From: Paenibacillus cremeus | GTDB lineage: Bacteria > Bacillota > Bacilli > Paenibacillales > NBRC-103111 | Direction of reading: 5' to 3' | NCBI RefSeq assembly: GCF_007786445.1 | Contig: NZ_VNJI01000067.1 | Coordinates: 1 to 36,469, forward strand | Length of the DNA: 36,469 nucleotides | Shown here: positions 1 through 7,823 of the stretch, one piece after another | How positions within the stretch are numbered: the first letter of the stretch is position 1 | How the letters are laid out: the number at the start of each line of letters is the position of its first letter | Made by a program: the position numbers and the translations under genes | The notes under the pieces: model-generated | The model's database searches: none | Seen by the model: the letters and a program-made list of their open reading frames with translations, nothing else | What the model was told of the DNA's origin: nothing

Positions 1-122
1 GCGACGGGTGAAGACGACTCGCTCCTGAAGATGGGGAACTGACAAAGGAAAGCCGTGTGCGGGAAATCCGCATGCACGGTTTGACGGGGAGTCCGAGGGA
101 GTAATCCCTCGTCTTACCCTAC
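1..122 (+). mobile_element. Group II intron, 3' end (domains V and VI), partial
   Basis: Positions 50-82 fold as a group II domain V: an AGC catalytic triad at 51-53, a lower helix pairing 50-57 with 75-82, a two-base bulge at 73-74 and an upper helix 58-62/68-72 closed by a GAAA-type loop. Domain VI follows, with helix 94-100/105-111 and a likely bulged branch-point A near 116. The intron probably ends in AC at about 121-122, 6-7 nt after that A, which is the family rule. The reverse-transcriptase ORF and domains I-IV must lie left of the window. The exact 3' splice site is inferred. Fold and spacing make this a fairly secure call without a database search. Confidence 0.85.
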
Positions 123-130
123 TGATCCTG

Positions 131-156
131 TTAATCCAGCAAAAACATGTATATTG
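131..156 (+). promoter_or_regulatory. 26-nt motif, copy 1 (upstream of GH88 gene)
   Basis: This is the first of four gap-free copies of a 26-nt pattern that begins T-T-A/T-A, carries C at position 10 and AAA at 12-14, and ends in TGTATATTG. It lies 56 nt before the hydrolase start. TATATT could act as a -10 element, with the left half as an activator site. It begins only about 9 nt after the intron end. The role is inferred. Confidence 0.5.
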
Positions 157-212
157 AGCGGCCTGCTGTGTTCTGATTATGCTTGGAGCATTCAACGAAT
201 AGGAGTGGAAGC

Positions 213-1352
213 ATGAGCACAGCGGAATGGATCCAAGAAGCATGGGAAGCGGGAGTTAAAAAGGTGCTGAGCACGAGCCATCGAGTCGGCGAGGGATTTC
301 CGCATGGCTCTCACGACGGCCAGTTTCAGTTGATGCCGCCGCACTACTGGACGGCCGGCTTTTGGCCGGGACTGCTATGGCTAGTCTACAGAGACCGGCA
401 AGTGGAGGAACTGCGCCAGCTAGCCGAGAGCTGCGAAGCGCAGTTGGGCGAAGCGCAGTTGGGCGAAGTGCTGCATGGCTACGAGCGGTTGGATCATGAT
501 ATGGGCTTCATGTGGACGCTGACCTCGATAGCCAATTGGCAGCTGACCGGCAGTGAGCCATCGAAACGCCGAGCGCTAATGGCCGCAAGTCATTTGGCCG
601 CCCGGTTCAACTTAAAGGGCAGCTTTATCAGAGCATGGAACCATCCTGAGCGTGTCGGCTGGACGATCATCGACTGCATGATGAATCTCCCTTTGCTCTA
701 CTTTGCGTCGAAGCAAACCGGCGATCCGCGCTTCAAGCATATCGCCAAGGCGCATGCGGAGATGGCCGTGAACCATTTTATCCGCGAAGACGGCTCGGCC
801 TATCATGTCGTATGCTTCGATCCCGAAACGGGAGAACGAACGGGAGCGCTTGGCGGCCAAGGCTACGCAGAGCATTCCGCCTGGGCGCGGGGAGCAGCGT
901 GGGCGATTCACGGTTCGATTCTCAGCTATCAGCATACGGGGGGAGCAGATTTCTTGGACGCCGCCGAGCGGTCGGCGCGATTTTTCATAACCCATCTGCC
1001 AGAGGATCAGGTGCCGTATTGGGACTTCCGGTTGCCTTCCTTCGAGGGCGCGCCGAGGGATTCCAGTGCCGCCGCAATTGCAGCAAGCGGGCTGTTAAAC
1101 CTGGCGGCTGCCTGCCATGGGGAATGGGCTTTATTTTACAAAGATAAGGCCTGTGCCATTCTTCAATCGTTAGCGCAAAACTATACGGCGGGGGAATGGG
1201 AAGAAGCGATTCTGTTAGGGGGTACGGGAAATTTACCGGGTAACCAGAACATAAATAAGCCGTTAATTTACGGGGATTACTTCTATATGGAGGCACTGTC
1301 CAAGCTGCAAGGCCGTTCCTCCTTCTGGGAGCCGGACTCGCAGGCCGATTAA
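213..1352 (+). CDS. GH88 unsaturated glucuronyl hydrolase
   Basis: 379 residues, close to the roughly 377 of characterised family 88 enzymes. These cytoplasmic enzymes hydrolyse the 4,5-unsaturated uronic acid that polysaccharide lyases leave at the non-reducing end of oligosaccharides. Visible hallmarks are HYWTAGFWPG near the N-terminus, DHDMGFM (D94-D96), IIDCMMNLPL with D154, and the HSAWARGAAW aromatic/helix motif. The two aspartate regions match the catalytic pair of the family (D88 and D149 in the Bacillus sp. GL1 enzyme). There is no signal peptide. The ATG at 213 is chosen because AGGAG at 201-205 sits 7 nt upstream; an in-frame TTG at 183 has no such site. The importer downstream probably supplies the substrate. 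GH105 is the main alternative, but the WTAGFWPG and ARGAAW pattern fits GH88 better. Confidence 0.85.
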   Translation: MSTAEWIQEAWEAGVKKVLSTSHRVGEGFPHGSHDGQFQLMPPHYWTAGFWPGLLWLVYRDRQVEELRQLAESCEAQLGEAQLGEVLHGYERLDHDMGFMWTLTSIANWQLTGSEPSKRRALMAASHLAARFNLKGSFIRAWNHPERVGWTIIDCMMNLPLLYFASKQTGDPRFKHIAKAHAEMAVNHFIREDGSAYHVVCFDPETGERTGALGGQGYAEHSAWARGAAWAIHGSILSYQHTGGADFLDAAERSARFFITHLPEDQVPYWDFRLPSFEGAPRDSSAAAIAASGLLNLAAACHGEWALFYKDKACAILQSLAQNYTAGEWEEAILLGGTGNLPGNQNINKPLIYGDYFYMEALSKLQGRSSFWEPDSQAD

Positions 1353-1370
1353 CTGGTTTTCCATCACATG

Positions 1371-1396
1371 TCTATGGCTCGAAAAAGTGTATATTG
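1371..1396 (+). promoter_or_regulatory. 26-nt motif, copy 2
   Basis: Second copy of the TGTATATTG-ending pattern. It keeps C at position 10 and AAA at 12-14. It starts 55 bp before copy 3, so two sites are in tandem in the hydrolase-permease gap. That spacing would put both on roughly the same helix face. Regulatory use is inferred. Confidence 0.45.
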
Positions 1397-1425
1397 CACC
1401 TGGAAATCCGTGCAGCACCGGCCTG

Positions 1426-1451
1426 TTAACTGTTCGAAATCATGTATATTG
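1426..1451 (+). promoter_or_regulatory. 26-nt motif, copy 3 (upstream of first permease)
   Basis: Third copy, with CGAAA followed by ATGTATATTG. It ends 59 nt before the permease start at 1511, close to the 56 and 62 nt seen for copies 1 and 4. A GC-rich hairpin (GGCCC near 1455 with GGGCC near 1480) follows it in the leader. I see no terminator between the hydrolase and this motif. Confidence 0.5.
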
Positions 1452-1510
1452 TGCGGCCCCCCAAAAGCCCGGTAAGATGGGCCTAATCACAAAGCGAGGA
1501 AGGGACAGCC

Positions 1511-2497
1511 ATGAATAAGACACCGCCTCACACTCCAGCTTTCGCAGCGGCTCAGCCCCGAGCTTCGACCAAGGCGAAGCCGAACTGGCTGGTAAGGAAG
1601 TATGGGAAACGGGTTCTGAAGCAAAACATTCCGTTATACATCATGTTTTTGCCGATCATCATTTTCTTTCTGGTGTTCAAGTATTACCCGATGACAGGCC
1701 TCGTCATTGCGTTCAAAAGGTACAGCTTTATTAAAGGGATTTGGGGCAGCCCCTGGGCAGGTCTGAGCTCGTTCAAGCTGATTTTCAGCAATGATCAAAT
1801 GATTCACATCATTTGGAATACGCTGCTGCTTAGCGGGCTGGCGATTGTGATCGGCTTCCCGATCCCGATCATTCTTGCCTTGCTGCTCAATGAAGTGAGG
1901 AAAATGGCGTTTAAACGGTTGATTCAAACTTTTGTCTACCTGCCTCATTTTCTCAATTGGGTCATCGTCGGGGGCATTGTCATTACCATGTTCTCCCAAA
2001 ACACAGGCACGATCAATCATTTGATCGATAAGGCTTTTGGAACGACCATCCCGTTCTTATATAACGAGTATTCGTGGTTAGGGATCTTTATCGGATCGGG
2101 GATCTGGAAGGAAGCCGGCTGGGGAGCGATCATCTATTTGGCGGCTTTGACCTCCATCGATCAGAGCTTGTATGAGGCCGCCAGCATCGACGGGGCCAAC
2201 AAGTGGCAGCAGATGCTGCGAATAACGCTGCCGGGCATTTTGCCGACGATCATTATTATGTTGATTTTGAAAATCGGCCACCTGATGGAAGTAGGCTTCG
2301 ATCAAGTGTTTGTCCTGCAAAACGACGCCGTGTCCAACATCTCGGAGGTCATCAGCACGTTTATGTACAAAATCGGGATCCAGCAAGCGAATTTCAGTTT
2401 AGCTACCGCGATGGGACTGTTCGAATCCTTTGTCGGCCTGGTGCTGGTTGTAGCGGCGAACCGGATCGCGCGTCAGTTTGGCCAAGGCCTATGGTAA
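1511..2497 (+). CDS. Sugar ABC transporter permease, LplB type
   Basis: 328-residue inner-membrane permease, one half of the channel of a carbohydrate importer. A polar N-terminal tail of about 40 residues precedes about six hydrophobic segments, the first being YIMFLPIIIFFLVFKYYP. The cytoplasmic EAA loop that docks the ATPase is EAASIDGANKWQQMLRITLP at about 225-244. The start has a GAGGAAGGG ribosome site. The second permease follows 15 nt after the stop, so the two are translated as a pair. No ATPase gene is present in this cluster. The family, LplB/YteP-like, is associated with uptake of polysaccharide breakdown products; the adjacent GH88 enzyme points to uronate-containing oligosaccharides. 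Confidence 0.9.
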   Translation: MNKTPPHTPAFAAAQPRASTKAKPNWLVRKYGKRVLKQNIPLYIMFLPIIIFFLVFKYYPMTGLVIAFKRYSFIKGIWGSPWAGLSSFKLIFSNDQMIHIIWNTLLLSGLAIVIGFPIPIILALLLNEVRKMAFKRLIQTFVYLPHFLNWVIVGGIVITMFSQNTGTINHLIDKAFGTTIPFLYNEYSWLGIFIGSGIWKEAGWGAIIYLAALTSIDQSLYEAASIDGANKWQQMLRITLPGILPTIIIMLILKIGHLMEVGFDQVFVLQNDAVSNISEVISTFMYKIGIQQANFSLATAMGLFESFVGLVLVVAANRIARQFGQGLW

Positions 2498-2512
2498 GCG
2501 GAGGAGGAGCGC

Positions 2513-3388
2513 ATGAGCAGCACTAGAGGAGAGAAACTATTTTACGCACTGAACTATGTTGTTCTGTTTTTGATCGGGATGAGCTGCCTGCTTCCACTCG
2601 TTCACATTCTGGCGATGTCCTTGAGCGATAAGCATGCACTCCATTCCGGTTCTGTAAGCTTCTGGCCCGTCAACTTAGACTTTAGTGGCTATCAAGCCTT
2701 GTTTAAGGAGACGCCGATTTTGAGGTCGTTCGGCAATAGCATGATCATTACGATGATCGGTACCGCGCTGAATATTGGGTTTACGGTGCTTGCAGCGTAT
2801 CCGTTGTCGAAGCGCTATTTTATCGGGCGCAGGGTCTATTCGTTCGCGATCATTTTCACGATGATTTTCTCGGTCGGATTAATTCCGAATTATTTGCTTC
2901 TCAAAAGCTTAGGCCTGCTTAATGGGTATGGTGCCTTATGGCTGCCTGGGCTAGTGAGCGTCTGGAACCTGATGGTGTTAAGAAGCTTTTTCGAAGCGCT
3001 TCCCGAGGAGCTGGAAGAAGCATCGCGCATCGACGGCTGTTCCGAGTGGAGATTGATTGTGCAAATCGTTATGCCGTTATCGTTACCGGTTTTAGCTGCG
3101 TTATCGCTCTTTTACGGTGTTGCGCACTGGAACGCCTTCATGAGCGTGTTAATTTATATCAATGATGCCAAGAAGCTGAACCTGACGGTGCTCGTGCAGC
3201 AGCTGATTCAGAACCAAAGCTTGATGCAGGAGATGGCGAATACGCAGCCGGAAATGGCCATGAAGCTGACCTCGGAAGGCATGAAGGCGGCAGGGGTCAT
3301 CGTCATGACGCTCCCGATGTTGATCGTGTACCCCTTTATCCAAAAATATTTTGTTAAGGGTGTGATGATCGGAGCGGTTAAGGGTTGA
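2513..3388 (+). CDS. Carbohydrate ABC transporter permease, YtcP type
   Basis: 291-residue second channel subunit, MalG/YtcP-like. It has about six membrane segments. The EAA loop reads EEASRIDGCSEWRLIVQIVM, with the conserved E-A-x-x-x-D-G core. It ends in the family's typical pattern, FIQKYFVKGVMIGAVKG. The start ATG follows GGAGGAGG by a few nt, and the gene lies 15 nt after the LplB-type permease. A 175-bp gap (3389-3563) separates it from the binding-protein gene; there I see only a short CGGGGTCCCCG hairpin and no T-run, so read-through into the lipoprotein gene is likely. Confidence 0.9.
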   Translation: MSSTRGEKLFYALNYVVLFLIGMSCLLPLVHILAMSLSDKHALHSGSVSFWPVNLDFSGYQALFKETPILRSFGNSMIITMIGTALNIGFTVLAAYPLSKRYFIGRRVYSFAIIFTMIFSVGLIPNYLLLKSLGLLNGYGALWLPGLVSVWNLMVLRSFFEALPEELEEASRIDGCSEWRLIVQIVMPLSLPVLAALSLFYGVAHWNAFMSVLIYINDAKKLNLTVLVQQLIQNQSLMQEMANTQPEMAMKLTSEGMKAAGVIVMTLPMLIVYPFIQKYFVKGVMIGAVKG

Positions 3389-3563
3389 TGTCGGAGCGAG
3401 TGAAAGATATTCGGGGTCCCCGCAAAGTAATCGGAATATGCTTCGAAGAAAAACGTCACTTTGTGGGACATTTTTAGGTGGTGATCAGCCTCTACGAACA
3501 TGGTAGTCTTAGTAACAAAGAGAAGAACAGTTGCGGTGAATTCTCTAAGGGGTGACAATTCGA

Positions 3564-5249
3564 ATGAAGAACAATCAAATGATGAAAGCGGCATCCGTAA
3601 CGTTGGCTATGGCATTATCGGGCGCGGCATTACTTACAGCCTGCTCGTCGGATAAAGAAGCGGCGAATCCGGCGGCAACGCCAAGCGGCACAGCTTCAGC
3701 ACCAGCAGCGACCGCAAAGCCGGCAGGACCCAAACCGAAAATTACGGTTTCCATCTACGATCGAAATGCGGTTCCACAAGGGGAAGGCACGATCACGGAT
3801 AACCGCTGGACGAAATGGATCAATGAAAATGCTCCGGTTCAGGTTGATTTTGTTCCGGTCCCTCGTACCAACTCGACTGAGAAATGGAACGTGCTGTTTG
3901 CGTCCGGGCAAGCGCCTGACTTGATTATGGAGTTTTCGAATCCTTATATGAAGGAATTGGCGTCCAAAGGGCAAATTATCCCGTTGGACGATGCCATTGC
4001 CAAATATTCGACGAATTACAAAAAGGTGTTCCAGGAAAATCAGACCCTTCAAAAGCTGACCAAATTTAACGGCAAAACGTACTTCTTCGGGAGAACGATA
4101 CCGTATACGACGAACCACTTCCTGATGATTCGCAAAGATTGGCTCGATAAGCTCAAGCTTTCGATGCCTACGACGACAGAGGAATACTTGAAGGTTGCTA
4201 AAGCCTTCACCGAGCAAGATCCGGATGGGAACGGTAAAAAGGATACGTTTGGAACCACCTTCTGGGATGTGGATTATTTCTTCCAGCTAGGTCAATCGAG
4301 CGATGAGCCGCTGCCGATGTCTTCCATCACTTCGTATCATCTCATTAACGATCAATACACGCGCACCTGGGACCGTCCAAAGGCAGACCTTGCTTTCAAA
4401 AAAGCGCTTTATGACGCAGGGGCTGTAGATAAGGATATTTTTGCGGATAAAACAGGGGCAAAGGCACAGCAGGACTGGGTCAACGGCAAGCTCGGCATTT
4501 GGGGGGCCGGCGGTCTGGAAGGAGCAACGATCTACCAACAGTATGAGACGCTCAAGAAAAACAACCCGACGGCTGAAGTGGCCATTCTTGCGCTTCCGAA
4601 GTCTGAATTCGGCCAGTTTTCACCAGCTGCCGGCCCTAATATGCAGTTTGTGGCGGGGATTAATGCAACAGCCAAGAATGTGGAAGCAGTCGTGAAGTAC
4701 GTAGACTGGCTGATGACACCGGACGTGCAGAAGACGCTCATGTTCGGAATGGAAGGTGTACACTACAAGGTTGGCAGCGACGGATGTCCGAAGCCGATCG
4801 ATGTGGAGAAAAACAAAAAAGAGTTGAATTGGAACGGCGATTTCCAAATGATGTCCCAAACCGGCACGATGGGCAAATGTGTCGATTATTCCAATCAGCT
4901 GGATCCGAATAAACCGCTGGACAAGGAATACTTGAATTTGATTACCCAAGCACGTGCAGCTTACGTTACGCCGGATCGTCCCAATACAACCGAGGCTATT
5001 CTTCCGGTAAGTCTGCCGGATGAGATGACGGTCATTAAGAATACGCTCAGAACGACCTTAACGAATACGTATACGAAAGCGATTGTAAGCGGGGCCAGCT
5101 ATTCGGTTGACCAAGCGATGAAGGATGCTCAAGACGCTTGGGAAAAGGGCGGCGGCAAAGGCATCGACGAGTTCTTAAAGAAAGCCTATACCGACAACAA
5201 GAACGATGTGATTTACACGAAAGATTACTATAAGTATTTGAGCAAATAA
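3564..5249 (+). CDS. Extracellular sugar-binding lipoprotein, LplA type
   Basis: 561 residues, the long form of solute-binding protein that partners LplB/YtcP permeases. The signal peptide (residues 1-26) ends in the lipobox LTAC with the lipidated Cys at 27, followed by an Ala/Pro/Thr-rich tether to about residue 55. The mature part has the two-lobe binding-protein layout, including a DPDGNGKKDTFG calcium-type loop at about residue 220, common in this family. AAGGGGTGA at 3547-3555 lies 8 nt before the ATG at 3564, which favours this start over the GTG at 3552. It captures the ligand outside the membrane and hands it to the two upstream permeases. The exact sugar cannot be read from sequence. 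Confidence 0.9.
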   Translation: MKNNQMMKAASVTLAMALSGAALLTACSSDKEAANPAATPSGTASAPAATAKPAGPKPKITVSIYDRNAVPQGEGTITDNRWTKWINENAPVQVDFVPVPRTNSTEKWNVLFASGQAPDLIMEFSNPYMKELASKGQIIPLDDAIAKYSTNYKKVFQENQTLQKLTKFNGKTYFFGRTIPYTTNHFLMIRKDWLDKLKLSMPTTTEEYLKVAKAFTEQDPDGNGKKDTFGTTFWDVDYFFQLGQSSDEPLPMSSITSYHLINDQYTRTWDRPKADLAFKKALYDAGAVDKDIFADKTGAKAQQDWVNGKLGIWGAGGLEGATIYQQYETLKKNNPTAEVAILALPKSEFGQFSPAAGPNMQFVAGINATAKNVEAVVKYVDWLMTPDVQKTLMFGMEGVHYKVGSDGCPKPIDVEKNKKELNWNGDFQMMSQTGTMGKCVDYSNQLDPNKPLDKEYLNLITQARAAYVTPDRPNTTEAILPVSLPDEMTVIKNTLRTTLTNTYTKAIVSGASYSVDQAMKDAQDAWEKGGGKGIDEFLKKAYTDNKNDVIYTKDYYKYLSK

Positions 5250-5263
5250 ACCGTTTTCGAAGA

Positions 5264-5300
5264 GGCCTCTCATGCGCGAATCCAGCGCGGGAGGTCTTTT
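5264..5300 (+). terminator. Rho-independent terminator after the lipoprotein gene
   Basis: GGCCTCTC at 5264-5271 pairs with GGGAGGTC near 5289-5296, and an inner CGCG/CGCG helix (5274-5277 with 5286-5289) extends the stem. A TTTTT run follows. It closes the importer transcript, so the downstream regulator needs its own promoter. Confidence 0.75.
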
Positions 5301-5311
5301 TGCCATGTGTG

Positions 5312-5337
5312 TTTATCCAGCGAAATTATGTATATTG
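5312..5337 (+). promoter_or_regulatory. 26-nt motif, copy 4 (upstream of AraC regulator)
   Basis: Fourth copy. It shares TCCAGC with copy 1 at the same offset and ends in ATGTATATTG. It stands 62 nt before the regulator start at 5400, just after the preceding terminator, which is where a promoter is needed. This suggests autoregulation by the AraC protein; that is inference. Confidence 0.5.
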
Positions 5338-5399
5338 CCCCCAGCTTAGGGCGGTATGATAAAATAATTGTATTATCATGCTAAGGAGTGAAATGCTCC

Positions 5400-7610
5400 A
5401 TGAAAAGAAATTGGTTTCATCGCTTGCTTCTTTCCTATTTACCGGTACTGATACTGATTGTTTGTCTATTTGTCTTTATCGGGATTGTTCAGCTGAATGA
5501 CCTCTCCAGAAAAGAAGCGATGAAATCAAGTCAAGTCTATGTTCAAAATATTCAAAACAGCATCGACATGTCCCTACGGTCGGTTGAGATTATGATGCTG
5601 GAGACGATCACGAGGAATATGAAGTTTACGACCTTTGCCGGTATGGAGAGTGATCCTTCGTTTATCATTGATCTCTCGCAGCTGCTGCAGAGCATGGCGA
5701 CTTCCAACTCGTGGATCGATACCGTTTATATTTATCGAGCGGGCGACGGAACGGTGGTCAGCGATAAAACCATATTGAATATCGGGCAGTTCGGGGATCG
5801 GGCTTTCATTGAAAGCAGCTTGAATCATCCGCAGAAGGCCCGGTGGAGCGCTCCCCGAGTTTTTCGTACCCTACAGAACGGAAATCCGGAAGAGAAGGTC
5901 ATCTCCATCAGCAGCGGGGTACCTATTAATAGCAAAGGCATTGCACTGCTGGTCGTCAATATCAAGATGTCTGCGATTCAAGAGTTTCTAGAGAAATACG
6001 GGAATTCAGAGGTTAACAAAGTCGCGGTGATCGATAACAGCGGCAATAAATTGTTCGGTGCTGCTGGCATCGAAGCCAAGGCGGGCGATACGCTGCTCGT
6101 CTCGGAATATACCGGCTGGAACTATTCGAACAGCTTCAAGACGGAAGGGATCGGTAATATTTATTTTTATATGACCAGCGGTTGGTTCATTATCGGGTTC
6201 CTCGGGATGGTGATCGGAATTGCATGGGTCATTTACATCACGCGTAAGAACTACAAGCCCATTGAAACGATCATGTCACGCATACAGAAATACAACCAGA
6301 TGCATAAGGATAATCCGATTCAAGGGCCGTCGGTCGATGAGCTGAGCTATATCGATTACACGCTGAGCAGCATGATCGAGGTGAGTGAGGGATACCAGTC
6401 GCAATCCAAGGCGAATGAAAAATACCGGCAGCTCATGCTGTTTAAGGAATTGGTCGAAGGAAGCCAATCAATCGACCGGGCGGAATGGGAGGCCGAGCTT
6501 CGCCATATGGGGATCGCTTCCTTCGGCAGCGCGTCGGTCAGCATTGGCGAGATTGACAAGTATATCGACTTCCTGAGTCAGTATTCTAGGAAAGACCAGG
6601 GGCTGTTCAAGTATATTTTGAAAAAGGCGGTCGAGGAGACGGCCGAAGCGAGAGGCCTTCGCATTTGGCAGGAATGGATTACGAATCACCGGCTGTGCAT
6701 CATTTTCTTTGAAGAGCAGCAGCAGCCTGCGGAATCGCTGATGCTGGAAGTATCCGACCAGGTGCGGAAGTGGATGCAGGATAACTTGAATTTAACGGTT
6801 ACGTTCGGACTAGGAAACACCGTAGCTGAAGCGAACGCTATCGTTCAATCATATGAATCGGCTGCGAGGGCGCTTGACTATAAATCCGCGCTGGGCAGCA
6901 ATCGCGTCATCGGCCATTGGGAGATCGAGCTGCTGTCGCACGATGATCTCTATGTGTACCTGCAGTATGTTCGGACGATTGCACAAGCGTTCCGGGTAGG
7001 CAATGGCGGCTGGGAGGAGCAGCTGCGGCTTTTGTTCGAGGGCTTGCGCAGGCTCATGCTGCCTAGAGATGAGATTAGCGGTATTTTAAGCTATATGAAT
7101 TATTATTTTTACCGGGAAATGATGGAGCTGCCGCCGGATTATCAGGAGCTATGGAATCGCGAGTTCCGGACGCCGTGGGATGAGAATATGGAGGCACTAG
7201 AGACGCTGGAGGAGCTGGAGTTTTTTTACTCGAGGACGCTGTCCGCTTGCGCGAAGAAAATGGAAGCGATCCGAGAGAGCAAAGGGAACCATGGTGTCGT
7301 ACAGAAGGTGAAGGACTACATCGAGGAAAACTTCAGCAACCCTGATCTGTCGCTATCCAGTCTAAGCGATCAGTTCCATATGAATGCGTCCAGCTTGAGC
7401 ACCTTATTCAAAGAGGATTTCGGCGAAAAATTCGTCGTTTACTTATGTCAGGTGCGAATGGAGCATGCGAAGGAGCTGCTGCGTGGAACCGGCCTGCCGA
7501 TTCAAGAGATTTCGGAACGGGTCGGATATTTGCATCAAATGTCCTTCATTCGGGCGTTCAAGAAAATGATCGGGACGACGCCTGGCGATTACAGGAAGGT
7601 GCATCAATGA
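5400..7610 (+). CDS. Membrane-anchored AraC-family regulator, YesS type
   Basis: 736 residues. A first membrane helix (about 13-33) and a second (about 261-281) enclose an extracellular sensor region of about 225 residues, Cache-like in size and position. A cytoplasmic middle region follows, and the last roughly 100 residues (from about 637) form a two-helix-turn-helix AraC DNA-binding domain with LSSLSDQFHMNASSLSTLFK and the signature IQEISERVGYLHQMSFIRAF. This one-protein layout, as in B. subtilis YesS, senses an extracellular signal and activates saccharide genes. The ATG at 5400 is preferred, with AAGGAG at 5383-5388. The probable targets are the hydrolase and importer genes upstream, which carry the same 26-nt motif as this gene. 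Confidence 0.88.
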   Translation: MKRNWFHRLLLSYLPVLILIVCLFVFIGIVQLNDLSRKEAMKSSQVYVQNIQNSIDMSLRSVEIMMLETITRNMKFTTFAGMESDPSFIIDLSQLLQSMATSNSWIDTVYIYRAGDGTVVSDKTILNIGQFGDRAFIESSLNHPQKARWSAPRVFRTLQNGNPEEKVISISSGVPINSKGIALLVVNIKMSAIQEFLEKYGNSEVNKVAVIDNSGNKLFGAAGIEAKAGDTLLVSEYTGWNYSNSFKTEGIGNIYFYMTSGWFIIGFLGMVIGIAWVIYITRKNYKPIETIMSRIQKYNQMHKDNPIQGPSVDELSYIDYTLSSMIEVSEGYQSQSKANEKYRQLMLFKELVEGSQSIDRAEWEAELRHMGIASFGSASVSIGEIDKYIDFLSQYSRKDQGLFKYILKKAVEETAEARGLRIWQEWITNHRLCIIFFEEQQQPAESLMLEVSDQVRKWMQDNLNLTVTFGLGNTVAEANAIVQSYESAARALDYKSALGSNRVIGHWEIELLSHDDLYVYLQYVRTIAQAFRVGNGGWEEQLRLLFEGLRRLMLPRDEISGILSYMNYYFYREMMELPPDYQELWNREFRTPWDENMEALETLEELEFFYSRTLSACAKKMEAIRESKGNHGVVQKVKDYIEENFSNPDLSLSSLSDQFHMNASSLSTLFKEDFGEKFVVYLCQVRMEHAKELLRGTGLPIQEISERVGYLHQMSFIRAFKKMIGTTPGDYRKVHQ

Positions 7611-7618
7611 TAAGGGAA

Positions 7619-7650
7619 GAAGCCTGGGGGAAAGCCTCAGGCTTCTTTTG
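7619..7650 (+). terminator. Rho-independent terminator after the AraC regulator
   Basis: GAAGCCTG at 7619-7626 pairs perfectly with CAGGCTTC at 7638-7645, and TTTTGTTT follows. It separates the glucuronide cassette from the Ugp-like operon. Confidence 0.85.
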
Positions 7651-7750
7651 TTTAGTGCCCATGTGAATAGAGCAAAGTTTGTTTACTTAATCTTTATGAG
7701 CCCCTAACAATGAGTTGATAATGGGTTGCTATACTTCAAGCAAGTAAGTC

Positions 7751-7767
7751 AATTAATTTGATTAATT
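7751..7767. promoter_or_regulatory. AT-rich inverted repeat, candidate operator
   Basis: AATTAAT, a 3-nt TTG spacer and ATTAATT form a perfect 7-bp inverted repeat 56 nt before the first permease gene of the Ugp-like operon. AT-rich dyads are typical of ROK regulator sites (NagC, XylR), and a ROK gene closes this operon. A candidate promoter upstream is TTTACT near 7682 with TAACAAT about 17 nt later. Binding by the local regulator is inference. Confidence 0.45.
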
Positions 7768-7774
7768 ACATTGA

Positions 7775-7807
7775 CAATTGCTATCGATGAAGCACCGATA
7801 CCAATTG
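7775..7807. promoter_or_regulatory. 12-bp inverted repeat in operon leader
   Basis: CAATTGCTATCG at 7775-7786 and CGATACCAATTG at 7796-7807 are inverted copies matching at 11 of 12 positions, with a 9-nt spacer. The repeat ends 5 nt before the AAGGAGG ribosome site of the first permease gene. There is no T-run, so it is not a simple terminator. It could be an operator, or an RNA hairpin affecting translation. Confidence 0.5.
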
Positions 7808-7823
7808 CAATAAGGAGGGCTAC

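Noticed and set aside
612..1296. Minus-strand ORFs under the GH88 gene
   Set aside because: They are shadows of a strongly recognisable plus-strand gene and have no ribosome sites or family motifs.
3389..3563. Fifth copy of the 26-nt motif before the lipoprotein gene
   Set aside because: The nearest sequence lacks TGTATATTG, so it was not counted.
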